This document shows positions 1 to 8,723 of a stretch of DNA of 64,000 nucleotides, one piece after another. The stretch comes from Saprospiraceae bacterium (GTDB lineage: Bacteria > Bacteroidota > Bacteroidia > Chitinophagales > Saprospiraceae): positions 248,001 to 312,000 of the forward strand of contig JADJWV010000002.1 of NCBI GenBank assembly GCA_016716185.1, written 5' to 3'. Made by a program: the position numbers and the translations under genes. The notes below the pieces were generated by a model. The model ran no database searches. It worked only from the letters and a program-made list of their open reading frames with translations, and was not told where the DNA came from. Each line of letters opens with the position of its first letter. The stretch's first letter is position 1.

Positions 1-1671
1 GAAATAAAAGTTTACGATCCGCTTCGGGTTAAAGACGGAGATTACCAGCTTCGTTTTACCGATGCCAATTTGAATAATACAAAATTAGACGACCCGGTAA
101 ACTGGATGCTGATCCGGACCAATTCAAACGATACCATTTTTGCTGAATCCGATATCAACCAGTTCAATGAACAGGTTATGAATAAATTCGGAATATCTGT
201 GGCGATAGGTCAAACCGTTGATGCCGGCAGCGATTCCACCAATACTTGTGGAGTCATAGGAGATGGTTTGTATTTTGATTATAAAGATCCCAATGGATTG
301 AGGTGGTTAATTGGCCAACCCGATAACAACGTCGGGCAGGTTGATTTTATACAAACCGGACTCGGACAATCCCGCTATTTATTAGACCCTCAGGAGTGTT
401 TTTCAAATCTGGGTGGCCCGGAAATTGAGGGAACCTGGTATCCTTACAAGCTACCTGCTGATTCGTTTAGTATAACTCCGGTTTGGATTGATCCATTGTC
501 GAAAGTTACACAGGGTACCATGAAAATGTCGGAGCTCAATAACGTAGATATTGTATTTACTTCTGATAAATCAAAATGGAGTCGTTGTGTAGTCATTGAA
601 ACCTGGAATTCTAACACGACAATGGATCCTAATTTACTAAAATTGTACAAGAATTTTGCAATTAAAAAGAATCCATCAGTTACTAAAGATGATTTAGATG
701 GAGATGGTTTGCCAGATATAGATACAAACGAGGACAGTACAGGCTATGGTTGGTTTCCGGGATATGCTGTAGATGTTGAAACTGGAAAACGATTAAATAT
801 TTTCTTTGGAGAAAATTCATTTTATTCAAGCGATAATGATTTGCTCAATTTTCCTGCCTGTACTCAAAGAGGATTAACAGGAAATGACATGATGTATAAT
901 CCAACTGATGAATACGTAATTTTGGATCAAGGATGTCCATTTAATGCACTAATCTCTGAATTAGGAGTTCCTCTGGGAGGTCATCATTACATTTATGTGA
1001 CCAAGACCCCCTATGATTCCTGTAAGTCCTTCAGAGCAGGTCTGAATTCAACAAGGATTGCAGATAAGAACAGATTATTCCGTGATTTCACCTGGTGTAG
1101 TATGTCGGTGATCAATCAGGGAATGCAAATGAATTCATATAAGGATGGTCTGATACCTAATGACGTGACTGTGAGATTGCGTGTGGATAATCCTTACCAA
1201 TACGCGGTTGGTACCAATGAAAACAAAGGACATAATTTATATTCCTTTACGGTTTCGGGTTTTGAAGCCGATGTTGTGGTTGATCAATCATCCTTTACAA
1301 ATGCATTGGACAATGTGAATGTGGTACCTAATCCGTACTACGGATTTTCGAATTATGAAACGGGACAATTTTCTAATGTTGTCAAAATTACCAACCTTCC
1401 GGCAAGCTGTACAGTAACCATCTACTCTGTCGATGGTAAATTTATCAAGCAGTATAAAAGAGATGAGGTTCCTGTGAAGAGAAGAGGTTCCAATCCGGGC
1501 ATTGTAGAAACGCAAATCACACCAGATCTCGAATGGGATTTGACGAATTTTAAAAGCATACCGGTATCGAGTGGGGCATATATCATACACATTAAAGAAA
1601 ACACTACCGGAGCTGAACGCATCGTGAAGTGGTTTGGTGTAGCCAGAAAATTCGATCCATCCGGATTATAA
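1..1671 (+). CDS. Exported T9SS-type protein, 3' portion (5' end outside window)
   Basis: The reading frame is open from the first base, so this is the C-terminal part (about 556 residues) of a larger protein. An internal TTG at 70 is not a convincing start. About two fifths of the way in is an Asp-rich DxDGDG segment (near 690-735), typical of calcium-binding thrombospondin type-3 or dockerin-like loops. The last ~110 residues begin with a VVPNPYYG-type motif and continue as a beta-rich module, as in T9SS-associated C-terminal domains of Bacteroidota, although the terminal strand is atypical and extended. It is probably a secreted or surface protein. A terminator follows at once, and a PorV/PorQ-family gene lies 70 bases downstream. 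The specific function is unknown. Confidence 0.8.
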   Translation, partial: EIKVYDPLRVKDGDYQLRFTDANLNNTKLDDPVNWMLIRTNSNDTIFAESDINQFNEQVMNKFGISVAIGQTVDAGSDSTNTCGVIGDGLYFDYKDPNGLRWLIGQPDNNVGQVDFIQTGLGQSRYLLDPQECFSNLGGPEIEGTWYPYKLPADSFSITPVWIDPLSKVTQGTMKMSELNNVDIVFTSDKSKWSRCVVIETWNSNTTMDPNLLKLYKNFAIKKNPSVTKDDLDGDGLPDIDTNEDSTGYGWFPGYAVDVETGKRLNIFFGENSFYSSDNDLLNFPACTQRGLTGNDMMYNPTDEYVILDQGCPFNALISELGVPLGGHHYIYVTKTPYDSCKSFRAGLNSTRIADKNRLFRDFTWCSMSVINQGMQMNSYKDGLIPNDVTVRLRVDNPYQYAVGTNENKGHNLYSFTVSGFEADVVVDQSSFTNALDNVNVVPNPYYGFSNYETGQFSNVVKITNLPASCTVTIYSVDGKFIKQYKRDEVPVKRRGSNPGIVETQITPDLEWDLTNFKSIPVSSGAYIIHIKENTTGAERIVKWFGVARKFDPSGL

Positions 1672-1686
1672 TTAGAAAAAATTTAA

Positions 1687-1719
1687 CCTGCCCGGAAAAG
1701 AAACCGGGCAGGATTTTTT
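1687..1719 (+). terminator. Rho-independent terminator
   Basis: A perfect 9-bp stem (CCTGCCCGG at 1687-1695 with CCGGGCAGG at 1704-1712) has an 8-nt A-rich loop and is followed by a T run. It lies 16 bases after the stop of the exported protein and just before the PorV/PorQ-family gene, so the two genes are probably transcribed at different levels. Confidence 0.9.
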
Positions 1720-1741
1720 GAAATTAATAAATTCATGTTTT

Positions 1742-2779
1742 ATGCATAAAAAGTTACTTAGCCTCGTCATCTTATTAAACCTAGCTGTTATAGCCTTTGC
1801 GGGAAATCCCGACAGACAGGGAGAGGCGGGCGCTTATGAGTTGTTGATGAATCCATGGCCAAGAAGCGGCGCACTCAATAGCTTGAACGCTTCGCGCGTG
1901 GGTGGAATAGAAGCCATGATGCTGAATCCTGCCGGACTTTGCAGGATCAACAATTGGGAATTGGGGATTGCTCAAACCAAGTGGCTGCGACCCAGCGGTA
2001 TTGAAATCAGCTCAGGAGCTTTCGCTACAAAAGTGGGCAAAAATGGTACATTGGGTATAGCATTGATGAGCATGAACCTGGGTGATATTAAAGTGACTAC
2101 AACCACTAATCCCGAAGGAACCGGAGCATTTTATTCTCCTAATTTCAGCAATATTGCTATTGGATATTCGCATTTATTTGGCAACAAGATTTCTGTTGGA
2201 TTCCTTGTGCGAGGAATTTCAGAAGGGATTCAGGACTTAAGTGCGTTTGGTATGTCTTTGGATGCAGGAGTACAATACGTTACCGGTGATGAAAACAATT
2301 TTAAATTCGGGATTGCTCTCAGAAATATTGGCGGCCCGATGAGTTTCAGCGGCGACGGGCTCTCAGCGCAGTTAAAAAGTCCTGAAAATACAGACCTCAC
2401 CTACAACATCAGACTTACACAATTTGAATTGCCATCGCAATTGCATATCGGTGTTTCTTATGATTTTAATCCTTCCGGACAAATTGGTTTCACACCCATT
2501 GTCAATTTCACTTCCAATTCTTTTGGAAGAGACGAAATTGGTGCCGGTGTCGATACCAGACTGACTAAATATCTGGATCTAAGAGCTTCTTATAAACTGG
2601 AATTGGGAGAGGCTATCGAAGGAGATGTCAATACTGCTCATACAGGTTTAGCCGCGGGAGTCACAATAAATGTTCCTTTGAGTAAGAAGAACGACAGCAG
2701 ACTGGCTATTGATTATTGTTACAGACATTCTGATCCGTTTGACGGAACCCATCAACTTGGTTTGAGGTTAGAATTTTAA
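1742..2779 (+). CDS. PorV/PorQ-family outer-membrane beta-barrel protein
   Basis: A 345-residue predicted outer-membrane barrel. The ATG at 1742 was chosen because it opens directly into a signal peptide (MHKK, hydrophobic run, AFA cleavage site); the TTG at 1718 lies inside the upstream terminator's T run. The N-terminal RVGGIEAMMLNPAGL segment is the hallmark of the PorV/PorQ family (FadL-like barrels of type IX secretion), and regularly spaced amphipathic strands run to a terminal LGLRLEF strand. Canonical PorV escorts T9SS cargo to the sortase. Whether this copy is PorV, PorQ or a third paralog cannot be decided here. The upstream exported protein may be its client; that is inference. A terminator follows at 2840. 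Confidence 0.85.
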   Translation: MHKKLLSLVILLNLAVIAFAGNPDRQGEAGAYELLMNPWPRSGALNSLNASRVGGIEAMMLNPAGLCRINNWELGIAQTKWLRPSGIEISSGAFATKVGKNGTLGIALMSMNLGDIKVTTTTNPEGTGAFYSPNFSNIAIGYSHLFGNKISVGFLVRGISEGIQDLSAFGMSLDAGVQYVTGDENNFKFGIALRNIGGPMSFSGDGLSAQLKSPENTDLTYNIRLTQFELPSQLHIGVSYDFNPSGQIGFTPIVNFTSNSFGRDEIGAGVDTRLTKYLDLRASYKLELGEAIEGDVNTAHTGLAAGVTINVPLSKKNDSRLAIDYCYRHSDPFDGTHQLGLRLEF

Positions 2780-2839
2780 TTTTCCCTGAACTAAACAGGG
2801 GTATTATGTTGTTGTAATATTTAAAGAGCAAAAAATAAA

Positions 2840-2873
2840 ACGTTTGTCGCCCCAAGCGGCAAGCGTTTTTTTA
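2840..2873 (+). terminator. Rho-independent terminator
   Basis: A 12-bp stem (2840-2851 with 2857-2868, two G-U pairs) with a 5-nt loop, followed by seven T. It sits between the PorV/PorQ-family gene and greA and should end transcription of the former. Confidence 0.85.
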
Positions 2874-2898
2874 CTTTAATCAGCCAAATAATTGAATC

Positions 2899-3372
2899 AT
2901 GAATGGATTGAATTACATGACCCAGGAAGGTTATGATAAGCTAAAGCACGAACTGGATCATTTAAAAACTACCGGCAGACAAGATGCGGCCAAAGCAATT
3001 GCTGAAGCCCGGGAAAAGGGCGATCTTTCGGAAAATGCAGAATACCATGCTGCTAAAGATGCACAGGGTATGTTGGAGTTTAAGATTCATGAGCTGGAGA
3101 AAAAATTGATGAATGTCAGAATTCTTACAGAAGACGATATCGATACCTCCAGTGTCGCCATGTTAACCAATGTCAGGATTAAAAATCACAAGGCGAACAA
3201 AGAAATGACCTTGAAGATCGTTTCTGAAGCTGAAGCGGATGTGAAAGCCAGTCGAATTTCTGTAAATTCACCAATCGGACAAGGGCTCCTGGGTAAAAAA
3301 GTAGGAGAAAGAGCCGTGGTCAATACACCTGCCGGCGAAATGGTTCTCGAAGTTCTTGAAATAACCATCTGA
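2899..3372 (+). CDS. greA: Transcription elongation factor GreA
   Basis: 157 residues, the normal GreA length. The N-terminal coiled coil carries the conserved GDLSENAEYHAAKDAQ segment, whose acidic tip enters the RNA polymerase secondary channel and stimulates cleavage of backtracked RNA. The C-terminal FKBP-like domain contains SPIGQGLLGKKVGE, as in the family. The start (MNGLNYMTQEGYDKL) agrees with the usual M-x-YLTxEGxxKL opening. The stop codon overlaps the start of the HIT gene by one base (TGATG), so the two are almost certainly co-transcribed and translationally coupled. Confidence 0.97.
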   Translation: MNGLNYMTQEGYDKLKHELDHLKTTGRQDAAKAIAEAREKGDLSENAEYHAAKDAQGMLEFKIHELEKKLMNVRILTEDDIDTSSVAMLTNVRIKNHKANKEMTLKIVSEAEADVKASRISVNSPIGQGLLGKKVGERAVVNTPAGEMVLEVLEITI

Positions 3373-3773
3373 TGGCAAGCATCTTTACCCGTATTATCGG
3401 GGGTGAAATACCCTGCTATAAAGTTGCGGAAAATGAATTTTGCTTTTCATTCCTGGATATTAAGCCCCTTGCCAAAGGCCATTGCCTGGTCATCCCTAAA
3501 CAAGAAATTGACTATATTTTTGATGTGCCGGATGAGCTTATAATAGAAATGATGTTGTTCTCAAAAAAACTGGCCGTAGCTTTAAAAAAGGTAGTTCCTT
3601 GTTTAAAAATTGGAATGAGTGTCATTGGACTCGAAGTACCTCACGCACACATTCATTTGGTTCCGCTCCAGCAAATTTCAGATTTAAATTTTAGCAATCC
3701 ACGAATGCAATTTTCAGAAGAGGATTACAAAGAACTTGCTGAAAAAATATCTCAGGCATTTTCAAATGTATAA
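3372..3773 (+). CDS. HIT-family nucleotide hydrolase/transferase
   Basis: 133 residues with the histidine-triad motif H91-A-H93-I-H95-L-V; the middle histidine is the nucleophile in this family, which hydrolyses AMP-linked phosphoramidates and dinucleoside polyphosphates. The N-terminal FTRIIGGEIPCYKVAE and the FLDIKPLAKGHCLVIPK segment are typical of Hint-like proteins. Its start overlaps the greA stop by one base, a greA-hit pairing often seen in Bacteroidota. The physiological substrate cannot be told from sequence. It converges with ruvC across a 52-base gap in which I see no clear terminator. Confidence 0.93.
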   Translation: MASIFTRIIGGEIPCYKVAENEFCFSFLDIKPLAKGHCLVIPKQEIDYIFDVPDELIIEMMLFSKKLAVALKKVVPCLKIGMSVIGLEVPHAHIHLVPLQQISDLNFSNPRMQFSEEDYKELAEKISQAFSNV

Positions 3774-3825
3774 TGGCATTTAGTGATTCATTATTAATAG
3801 AAAAGCCAATGAATACAAAAGTGAA

Positions 3826-4389
3826 TTACCCTGGAGGGATCACTTTTTCCGGATTCTTTTCTATGAACTTTTTCCACCCCGTGGATGCTTCTTTAGGTTT
3901 TTCAGGGGATTTGATTTGAAATGACAGGCATAGGGCAGCTGCCAGTGCATCCGATGCATCAAAATATTTGGAGTTCATTTTAAAATTGAGAATGGATTCC
4001 AACATGCCGGCTACCTGTTCTTTACTTGCATTTCCATTTCCGGTAATTGACTTTTTTATTTTTTTTGGTGAAAACTCGTGAATTTCAAGACCCATCACCA
4101 TGGCTGCGGCAATAGCAACTCCCTGAGCACGACCCAATTTGTGCATACTTTGTGCATTTTTTCCAAAGAATGGAGCTTCAATGGAAAGCGCAAATGGTTG
4201 ATACTTTTCGATCAGTTCCTGAATGCTTAAAAATATTTCTTTTAATTTATCCTGATGAGAATCGATCGACTTTAAGTGCAAAACATTAAATTCAATAACT
4301 GAAGTATGATTATCTTTGAATTCAATGATTCCGTAACCCAGTACATTTGTACCCGGATCAACACCCAAAATGCGAAATGACTTATGCAT
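3826..4389 (-). CDS. ruvC: Holliday junction resolvase RuvC
   Basis: 187 residues. It keeps the RuvC/RNase H-like fold signature: D11 in LGVDPGT, E71 in LSIEAPFF, and the C-terminal FDASDALAAALC with two further acidic residues, together forming the metal-dependent site that resolves Holliday junctions made by RuvAB. The KKSITGNGNASKEQV segment is the usual DNA-binding part. The C-terminal tail of about 25 residues (KPKEASTGWKKF onward) is longer than in E. coli RuvC. It is alone on the minus strand between plus-strand genes. A -7-like motif lies 8 bases upstream of the ATG, implying a very short leader. Confidence 0.97.
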   Translation of the reverse strand: MHKSFRILGVDPGTNVLGYGIIEFKDNHTSVIEFNVLHLKSIDSHQDKLKEIFLSIQELIEKYQPFALSIEAPFFGKNAQSMHKLGRAQGVAIAAAMVMGLEIHEFSPKKIKKSITGNGNASKEQVAGMLESILNFKMNSKYFDASDALAAALCLSFQIKSPEKPKEASTGWKKFIEKNPEKVIPPG

Positions 4390-4396
4390 GCCATGG

Positions 4397-4404
4397 CAAA
4401 TGTA
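4397..4404 (-). promoter_or_regulatory. Putative -7 element for ruvC
   Basis: TACATTTG on the minus strand matches the Bacteroidota TAnnTTTG -7 consensus and lies 8 bases upstream of ruvC. No TTG-type -33 element stands at the expected spacing, so this is tentative. Confidence 0.4.
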
Positions 4405-4430
4405 ATCACGATTGACGAATTGGTGTTCTC

Positions 4431-5402
4431 ATGAATAATAGTCAGGAAGCTTTGTTTTCAATTTGGAAGAATGCGATCAGAAAGCCTGGTTTTACTTGGA
4501 TGCCTCTCATGGCTTTTGTTGGTTTATGGATTGTACTTCTCAATGAGCTAAACGTATGGAAGTTCAATTTTTATTTTTTTGATTATTATTTTTTAACGGC
4601 CCTGTTTTTCATCGTTTTTTTAATTCCCTTCAATATCGGATTTGAGGCATTGAAGTTTTCGGTGATCAGAAGGTCTGGGTTTTCTGTTTGGGACAATGCA
4701 ATTAAAATTTGCATGGGATGCTGTATGCAATTCTTATTGCCTTTTGGATTGGGAATGGTGACGGGGCGAATTTGGAATTCTAAGGAAATTGATAAACGCG
4801 CGCAGATAGAAGCAAGCATTTTAGGTGGTACCATGCAATCAATTAGCAACCTGAGTGGTTTGGTTTTACTGGCAGTGCTTCCAACGACAATGCTCAAGCC
4901 AATATCAGGATTAATTCCGGATTGGGGTCGGTATACCATTTTGTCGATATTGTTGTTCTCAGGGTTCATATTATTAGCTACATGGTATTTTAGAAAGTGG
5001 CAGGGGTGGTCAATTTGGAAAAAAATAAAACCTCTGGGTTTTATGTGTGTGGGAGAAATAAAATGGAGCTTGAAGAAACTGTCTGGTCTTTTTGCCTGGA
5101 GTATGATGCGGTATTTTATTTATTTGTTGCAATGGGTTTTGCTGCTGGCTTTGGTTGGTAAGTTGAGTCTGACCGAGTCACTTGTGGCGGCGATTGTATA
5201 TTTGATTGTTTTGACCTTTGTCGTATTGCCCCCCGTTTTTTCGGTTGCTTCGCGCAATATTATTGCCTGGACGGTATTTGGTGCTTTTGGCCTGGAACCA
5301 TCTATGAGCATCTTTTTTAGTTGCCTTATTTTTTTGTTAAACAATGCGGTCCCTGCAATGTTCGGATTTCTTTTTTTGTTAAAAGCAAAAGATGGCTCAT
5401 AA
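4431..5402 (+). CDS. Polytopic membrane protein, LPG-synthase-TM (UPF0104)-like
   Basis: 323 residues, very hydrophobic, with about seven or eight predicted membrane segments and a basic RKWQGWSIWKKIK loop near the middle. The arrangement and the FLLPFGLGMVTGRIW segment resemble the flippase half of lysylphosphatidylglycerol synthase-type (UPF0104/AglD) proteins, but the match is by overall look, not by a diagnostic motif. No catalytic domain is attached. Its end overlaps the next gene (DUF3108) by 11 bases, so the two are probably co-translated and both act at the envelope. Function is unknown. Confidence 0.6.
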   Translation: MNNSQEALFSIWKNAIRKPGFTWMPLMAFVGLWIVLLNELNVWKFNFYFFDYYFLTALFFIVFLIPFNIGFEALKFSVIRRSGFSVWDNAIKICMGCCMQFLLPFGLGMVTGRIWNSKEIDKRAQIEASILGGTMQSISNLSGLVLLAVLPTTMLKPISGLIPDWGRYTILSILLFSGFILLATWYFRKWQGWSIWKKIKPLGFMCVGEIKWSLKKLSGLFAWSMMRYFIYLLQWVLLLALVGKLSLTESLVAAIVYLIVLTFVVLPPVFSVASRNIIAWTVFGAFGLEPSMSIFFSCLIFLLNNAVPAMFGFLFLLKAKDGS

Positions 5403-6204
5403 AATTTGTATAATCTGTGTATTCATTGCTGTAATGTCTGGCCTGGCATTCAATCCGGCAACAAACAGCAAATCCGGGGAATCTGCTTTTGGAAATGGAG
5501 AGAAGCTGGTTTATAAGATTTTCTATAACTGGAATTTCGTTTGGCTGACGGCTGGTGAGGTGCATTTTGAAATCAAAGAAGAAGAGGATTTGTTTCATAT
5601 TGAAGTCACTGGAAAGACATACGCGTCATACGAATGGTTTTATAAAGTGAGAGATAAGTACCATTCCTATATTGATAAAACAAGCGGTTTGCCAAAACTC
5701 TACATCCGCGACATCCAGCAAGGTAATTACAGAAGATATGAAAAGGTAGTTTTCGACTATGATAAACGAATGGCCTACAGCTATACAGGAAGAACCATGT
5801 CAGATTTGAAGCTGACTGAAATTCCATTGGATAAGCCCTATTACGATATGATTTCGTGTATGTATTATTTGCGAAGTCAGGATCTGCAGAAATTCAGTAC
5901 AGACAAGAAAACGACGTTTAATATTTTGCTCGATGATGAAAAATATGAATTGGGTTTAAAGTTTAAGGATTATAAAAAATCCTTTAAAATTAAAGATTCA
6001 GGGACGTACCGGATCTTTCATGCAGTCGCAGATGTCATTTCTGGTCATGTGTTCGACAAGGATGCCAAAATAAAATTGTATGTAGGTGACGACCACAATT
6101 ATCTGCCTGTTTTGATTGAATCACCCCTGGTGGTAGGTTCAGTAAAAGCCATATTAAGTAGTTGCAATAATTTAAAACACCCTTTCGACTCCAAAATAGA
6201 ATGA
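5392..6204 (+). CDS. DUF3108-family exported protein
   Basis: 270 residues starting with a hydrophobic export signal. The mature part opens with GEKLVYKIFYNWNFVWLTAGEVHFEI, the typical start of the DUF3108 family, followed by repeated beta strands and a C-terminal KIKLYVGDDHNYLPVLIE strand typical of these periplasmic proteins. The family's role is not established; members are predicted beta-rich proteins of the periplasm or outer membrane. It overlaps the preceding membrane protein by 11 bases, suggesting one functional unit. It converges with the ABC-associated unit 82 bases away. Confidence 0.8.
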   Translation: MAHKICIICVFIAVMSGLAFNPATNSKSGESAFGNGEKLVYKIFYNWNFVWLTAGEVHFEIKEEEDLFHIEVTGKTYASYEWFYKVRDKYHSYIDKTSGLPKLYIRDIQQGNYRRYEKVVFDYDKRMAYSYTGRTMSDLKLTEIPLDKPYYDMISCMYYLRSQDLQKFSTDKKTTFNILLDDEKYELGLKFKDYKKSFKIKDSGTYRIFHAVADVISGHVFDKDAKIKLYVGDDHNYLPVLIESPLVVGSVKAILSSCNNLKHPFDSKIE

Positions 6205-6286
6205 GCAGAAAAACCAAAAAATTCCCCGATAGAAGAACAGGATAATACTTTGGGGATCGAAGGATGAGTCAATTATAAAGTCGAAA

Positions 6287-6748
6287 TCATAACTTTTCAA
6301 CATCTTCTAAAAGATACATTAAACGGTTGATGTCGACTGAATTTAAAATAAGCTTGCCTTTAATGTCAATAGGCTCTGATGTATAGGGAATGGGCTTGTT
6401 GGCTTTTATTTCGACGACGGTTTCCGGCCCGGCTTTTCCGCAAAAAAAACAACTGGCGTATGGGAACGCAGAAAACACAAATTCTGTATGGCTCTTGAAT
6501 CCATCTGTAGGGATAATATAGCCTTTCAATTGTATGATCTTTCCTTCAAGCGCTTTGAGTTCCTTACTGAATATGGGTTTATCTACCTTAATACCAAGTA
6601 ACTCGTCGTATTCTTTTTTATAGGTTACTTTCGCTAAAGCCGGCCACATGTTTTGAGCCTGTGCCTCAGTTATAAATGCCATACAAACAATGGTTAGTAT
6701 GGTCATGGCCCCATGTTTAGAAATAGATTTTATAATGTGCGTATTCAT
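6287..6748 (-). CDS. Exported CxxC protein coupled to a His-rich ABC permease
   Basis: 153 residues from the ATG at 6748, chosen because it overlaps the upstream permease stop as ATGA and opens a good signal peptide (cleavage near AQA-Q31/32); the longer frame has a non-exported extension inside the permease gene. The mature protein has an OB-like strand run (GKIIQLKGYIIP) and a C100-F-F-C103-G motif just after FSAFPYAS. Distant resemblance to periplasmic DUF3299-type proteins, which accompany FtsX-like ABC systems, is possible but unproven. C100/C103 could bind a metal or form a disulfide. It is the last gene of a three-gene unit. Confidence 0.75.
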   Translation of the reverse strand: MNTHIIKSISKHGAMTILTIVCMAFITEAQAQNMWPALAKVTYKKEYDELLGIKVDKPIFSKELKALEGKIIQLKGYIIPTDGFKSHTEFVFSAFPYASCFFCGKAGPETVVEIKANKPIPYTSEPIDIKGKLILNSVDINRLMYLLEDVEKL

Positions 6749-7998
6749 GATTCTTGGCTCAAGGTAAGGTGAATGTCGGTTTTCATGGCCCGGATGGCTG
6801 GTATCAAAGCTGCAATCAGACTCAATAGGCAGGCAGCTAACGGGATCATCCATTCTCCTGGAACGAGGACAGATGATCTGATGCCATACTTCATTTCAAG
6901 TTGAAGTGTGGGCTCGAGAATGGCAAGAGCTCCGTGAGCCAGCAGCATCCCGGCAATTATGCCGGTGATCGTCAACAGAGTGGCCTCTGCCAAAATCCAC
7001 AACACGATTTTTAAAGGGCTTGCACCTGCAAACCTCAGCAAAGCCAGTTCGTATTTACGTTCTTCCATAGCTTGCCATAAACTGATAAACAAACTAAGCA
7101 TGGAAAGCAAGATAAGAGCCAGAAGTACAAATGAAAGCAATTCACTGGCTGTTCCTGTAAGTTCGTATAAACGGTTAAGCTCAATGGCAGGACTTGCTGC
7201 CATGATTGAAGTATTCTCGTTGATGCTCCTGCCAAAATTCAAACTTTGAATATTAGTGCCTTTAAACTCCAACAGCAATGAGGTGACAGATCCCTCAGTT
7301 TTGATAAGATCTTCATTACTGAGGCAGGCTGGCCCATGGTGATGTTCGGAATGATCCTCAGCCAGTTCGTCGTGATGCAAAGCCCAGTATGAAGATATAG
7401 TCACGAATATCAATTGGTCGGTCACCGTCCCGCTTTGATTTAAAATACCCTGGACTTTAAACTGGTGCGAATCGTGCTGATGGGCATTTTCATTGTCTGA
7501 TTGAAATCCATGTCCGGAAATGAAAGTATCTCCTAAACGAAGGCCTGTTTTCCGGGCAACTTCTGAACCGAGTACAGCTTTGAAATCGTCATCAAAATTA
7601 TGGCCTTCCCGAATTCTGGCATTATAAAAATCGAGGAAAGCCGTGGTAGTGCCTACCAGTCTGAATCCTGCATATTGATCTCCAAGTGCCAGAGGCAACG
7701 CTTGTTGAATAATTGGGTGATTTGATCTCAGGAATGCCTTAGATTCTTTCAGTGATATATTGCCGGTTGGAAAATCTAAATGAAATAAATTGCAGAGAAC
7801 GGATTGGAGCGGACTTCCTTTTGCAGCGAGAATGAGGTCTGTTTTGCCCAGGTTTTTATTGAAGTGATTTTCAAATTGACTGTTTACCAATAAGCCCAGT
7901 GTGATGAGGCCTCCGGAAAAAACGAGTAATAGCAGATTGAAGCCGGTATTCAGCCGCCGGTGCCATAAATTCTTCCAGGCCAGATGAAAGGCATTCAT
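6745..7998 (-). CDS. FtsX/MacB-type ABC permease with histidine-rich periplasmic segments
   Basis: 417 residues. One N-terminal membrane helix, a large extracytoplasmic domain and three C-terminal helices give the MacB/LolE FtsX-like topology. Two histidine clusters lie in the extracytoplasmic domain: H173-Q-H175-D-S-H178, and residues 208-221 with six histidines ending in HHHGPAC. This is unusual for the family and suggests binding of a transition metal such as zinc. The gene overlaps its ATPase upstream (7995-7998) and the CxxC protein downstream (6745-6748), both by four bases, so the three proteins are likely made in fixed ratio. The transported substrate is unknown. Confidence 0.88.
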   Translation of the reverse strand: MNAFHLAWKNLWHRRLNTGFNLLLLVFSGGLITLGLLVNSQFENHFNKNLGKTDLILAAKGSPLQSVLCNLFHLDFPTGNISLKESKAFLRSNHPIIQQALPLALGDQYAGFRLVGTTTAFLDFYNARIREGHNFDDDFKAVLGSEVARKTGLRLGDTFISGHGFQSDNENAHQHDSHQFKVQGILNQSGTVTDQLIFVTISSYWALHHDELAEDHSEHHHGPACLSNEDLIKTEGSVTSLLLEFKGTNIQSLNFGRSINENTSIMAASPAIELNRLYELTGTASELLSFVLLALILLSMLSLFISLWQAMEERKYELALLRFAGASPLKIVLWILAEATLLTITGIIAGMLLAHGALAILEPTLQLEMKYGIRSSVLVPGEWMIPLAACLLSLIAALIPAIRAMKTDIHLTLSQES

Positions 7999-8627
7999 GT
8001 AAGCAGGATTTGGGTTTCGAAATAATCTTTTAATCTCGAATCATGGCTCACCACGACCAGGGAAGCCTTGTGGATTTCTGCCTGGTCTGAAAGCAATTTT
8101 GCCACGACAAGAGCACGTTTGTCATCTAAAGAAGAAGTTGGTTCGTCTGCCAATAACAAAGCTGGTTGATTGATCACTGCTCTGGCCAGGCTGAGCCGTT
8201 GAGCTTCCCCCTGTGATAAGGAATTTGGAAGTTGCTTTGCTTTGTCGCTGAGATCGAGTATTTTCAATAGTTCTATGATGCGATCCACATCCTTCTTTCG
8301 ACCGGAAAGTTTTTGAAAAAGTTGAAGATTTTCAGTAATATTCAATGCATTTAAAAAATGAGGCTTTTGTAATACAAGCCCAATGTGGGCAGCCCGGAAT
8401 CGGTCGTGTTCATGCATTGGCAACTTTTGAAATTCCTGTCCGGCAATTTGAATACTTCCGGAATCAGGAATGAGCAATCCTGCGAGTAAATGCAATAAAG
8501 TAGTTTTTCCGCAACCAGAGGGGCCTAATATCAATACGGCTTTACCTGCTTCGCATTGTATATCAGGAAATTGAAATACGCGATTCGCAGAGCGATACTT
8601 GAAGGAGACCTGACTGGTAGATAACAT
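7995..8627 (-). CDS. ABC transporter ATP-binding protein, LolD/MacB type
   Basis: 210 residues with Walker A GPSGCGKTT, a Q-loop (VLQKPHFL), the signature LSQGEAQRLSLARA and Walker B LLLADEPTSSLD, then the switch histidine in VVVSHD. Size and motifs fit the LolD/MacB/FtsE subfamily that powers FtsX-like permeases by mechanotransmission. It heads an ATGA-coupled unit with the His-rich permease and the CxxC protein. The ATG is only about ten bases past the T run of a minus-strand terminator, so either its promoter overlaps that hairpin or expression depends on readthrough. Confidence 0.93.
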   Translation of the reverse strand: MLSTSQVSFKYRSANRVFQFPDIQCEAGKAVLILGPSGCGKTTLLHLLAGLLIPDSGSIQIAGQEFQKLPMHEHDRFRAAHIGLVLQKPHFLNALNITENLQLFQKLSGRKKDVDRIIELLKILDLSDKAKQLPNSLSQGEAQRLSLARAVINQPALLLADEPTSSLDDKRALVVAKLLSDQAEIHKASLVVVSHDSRLKDYFETQILLT

Positions 8628-8637
8628 GTTATTGTCA

Positions 8638-8668
8638 ATAAAAAAAGCTGTACATCAGGCACAGCTTT
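8638..8668 (-). terminator. Rho-independent terminator (minus strand)
   Basis: Read on the minus strand, AAAGCTGT and ACAGCTTT (8661-8668 and 8644-8651) form a perfect 8-bp stem with a 9-nt loop, followed by a run of T. It ends the Omp28 gene and lies immediately before the ABC ATPase start. Confidence 0.85.
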
Positions 8669-8723
8669 CATTTTTAAGATTTATATGAACGATTACTTCA
8701 TTAAAATATAACACAAAAATATC

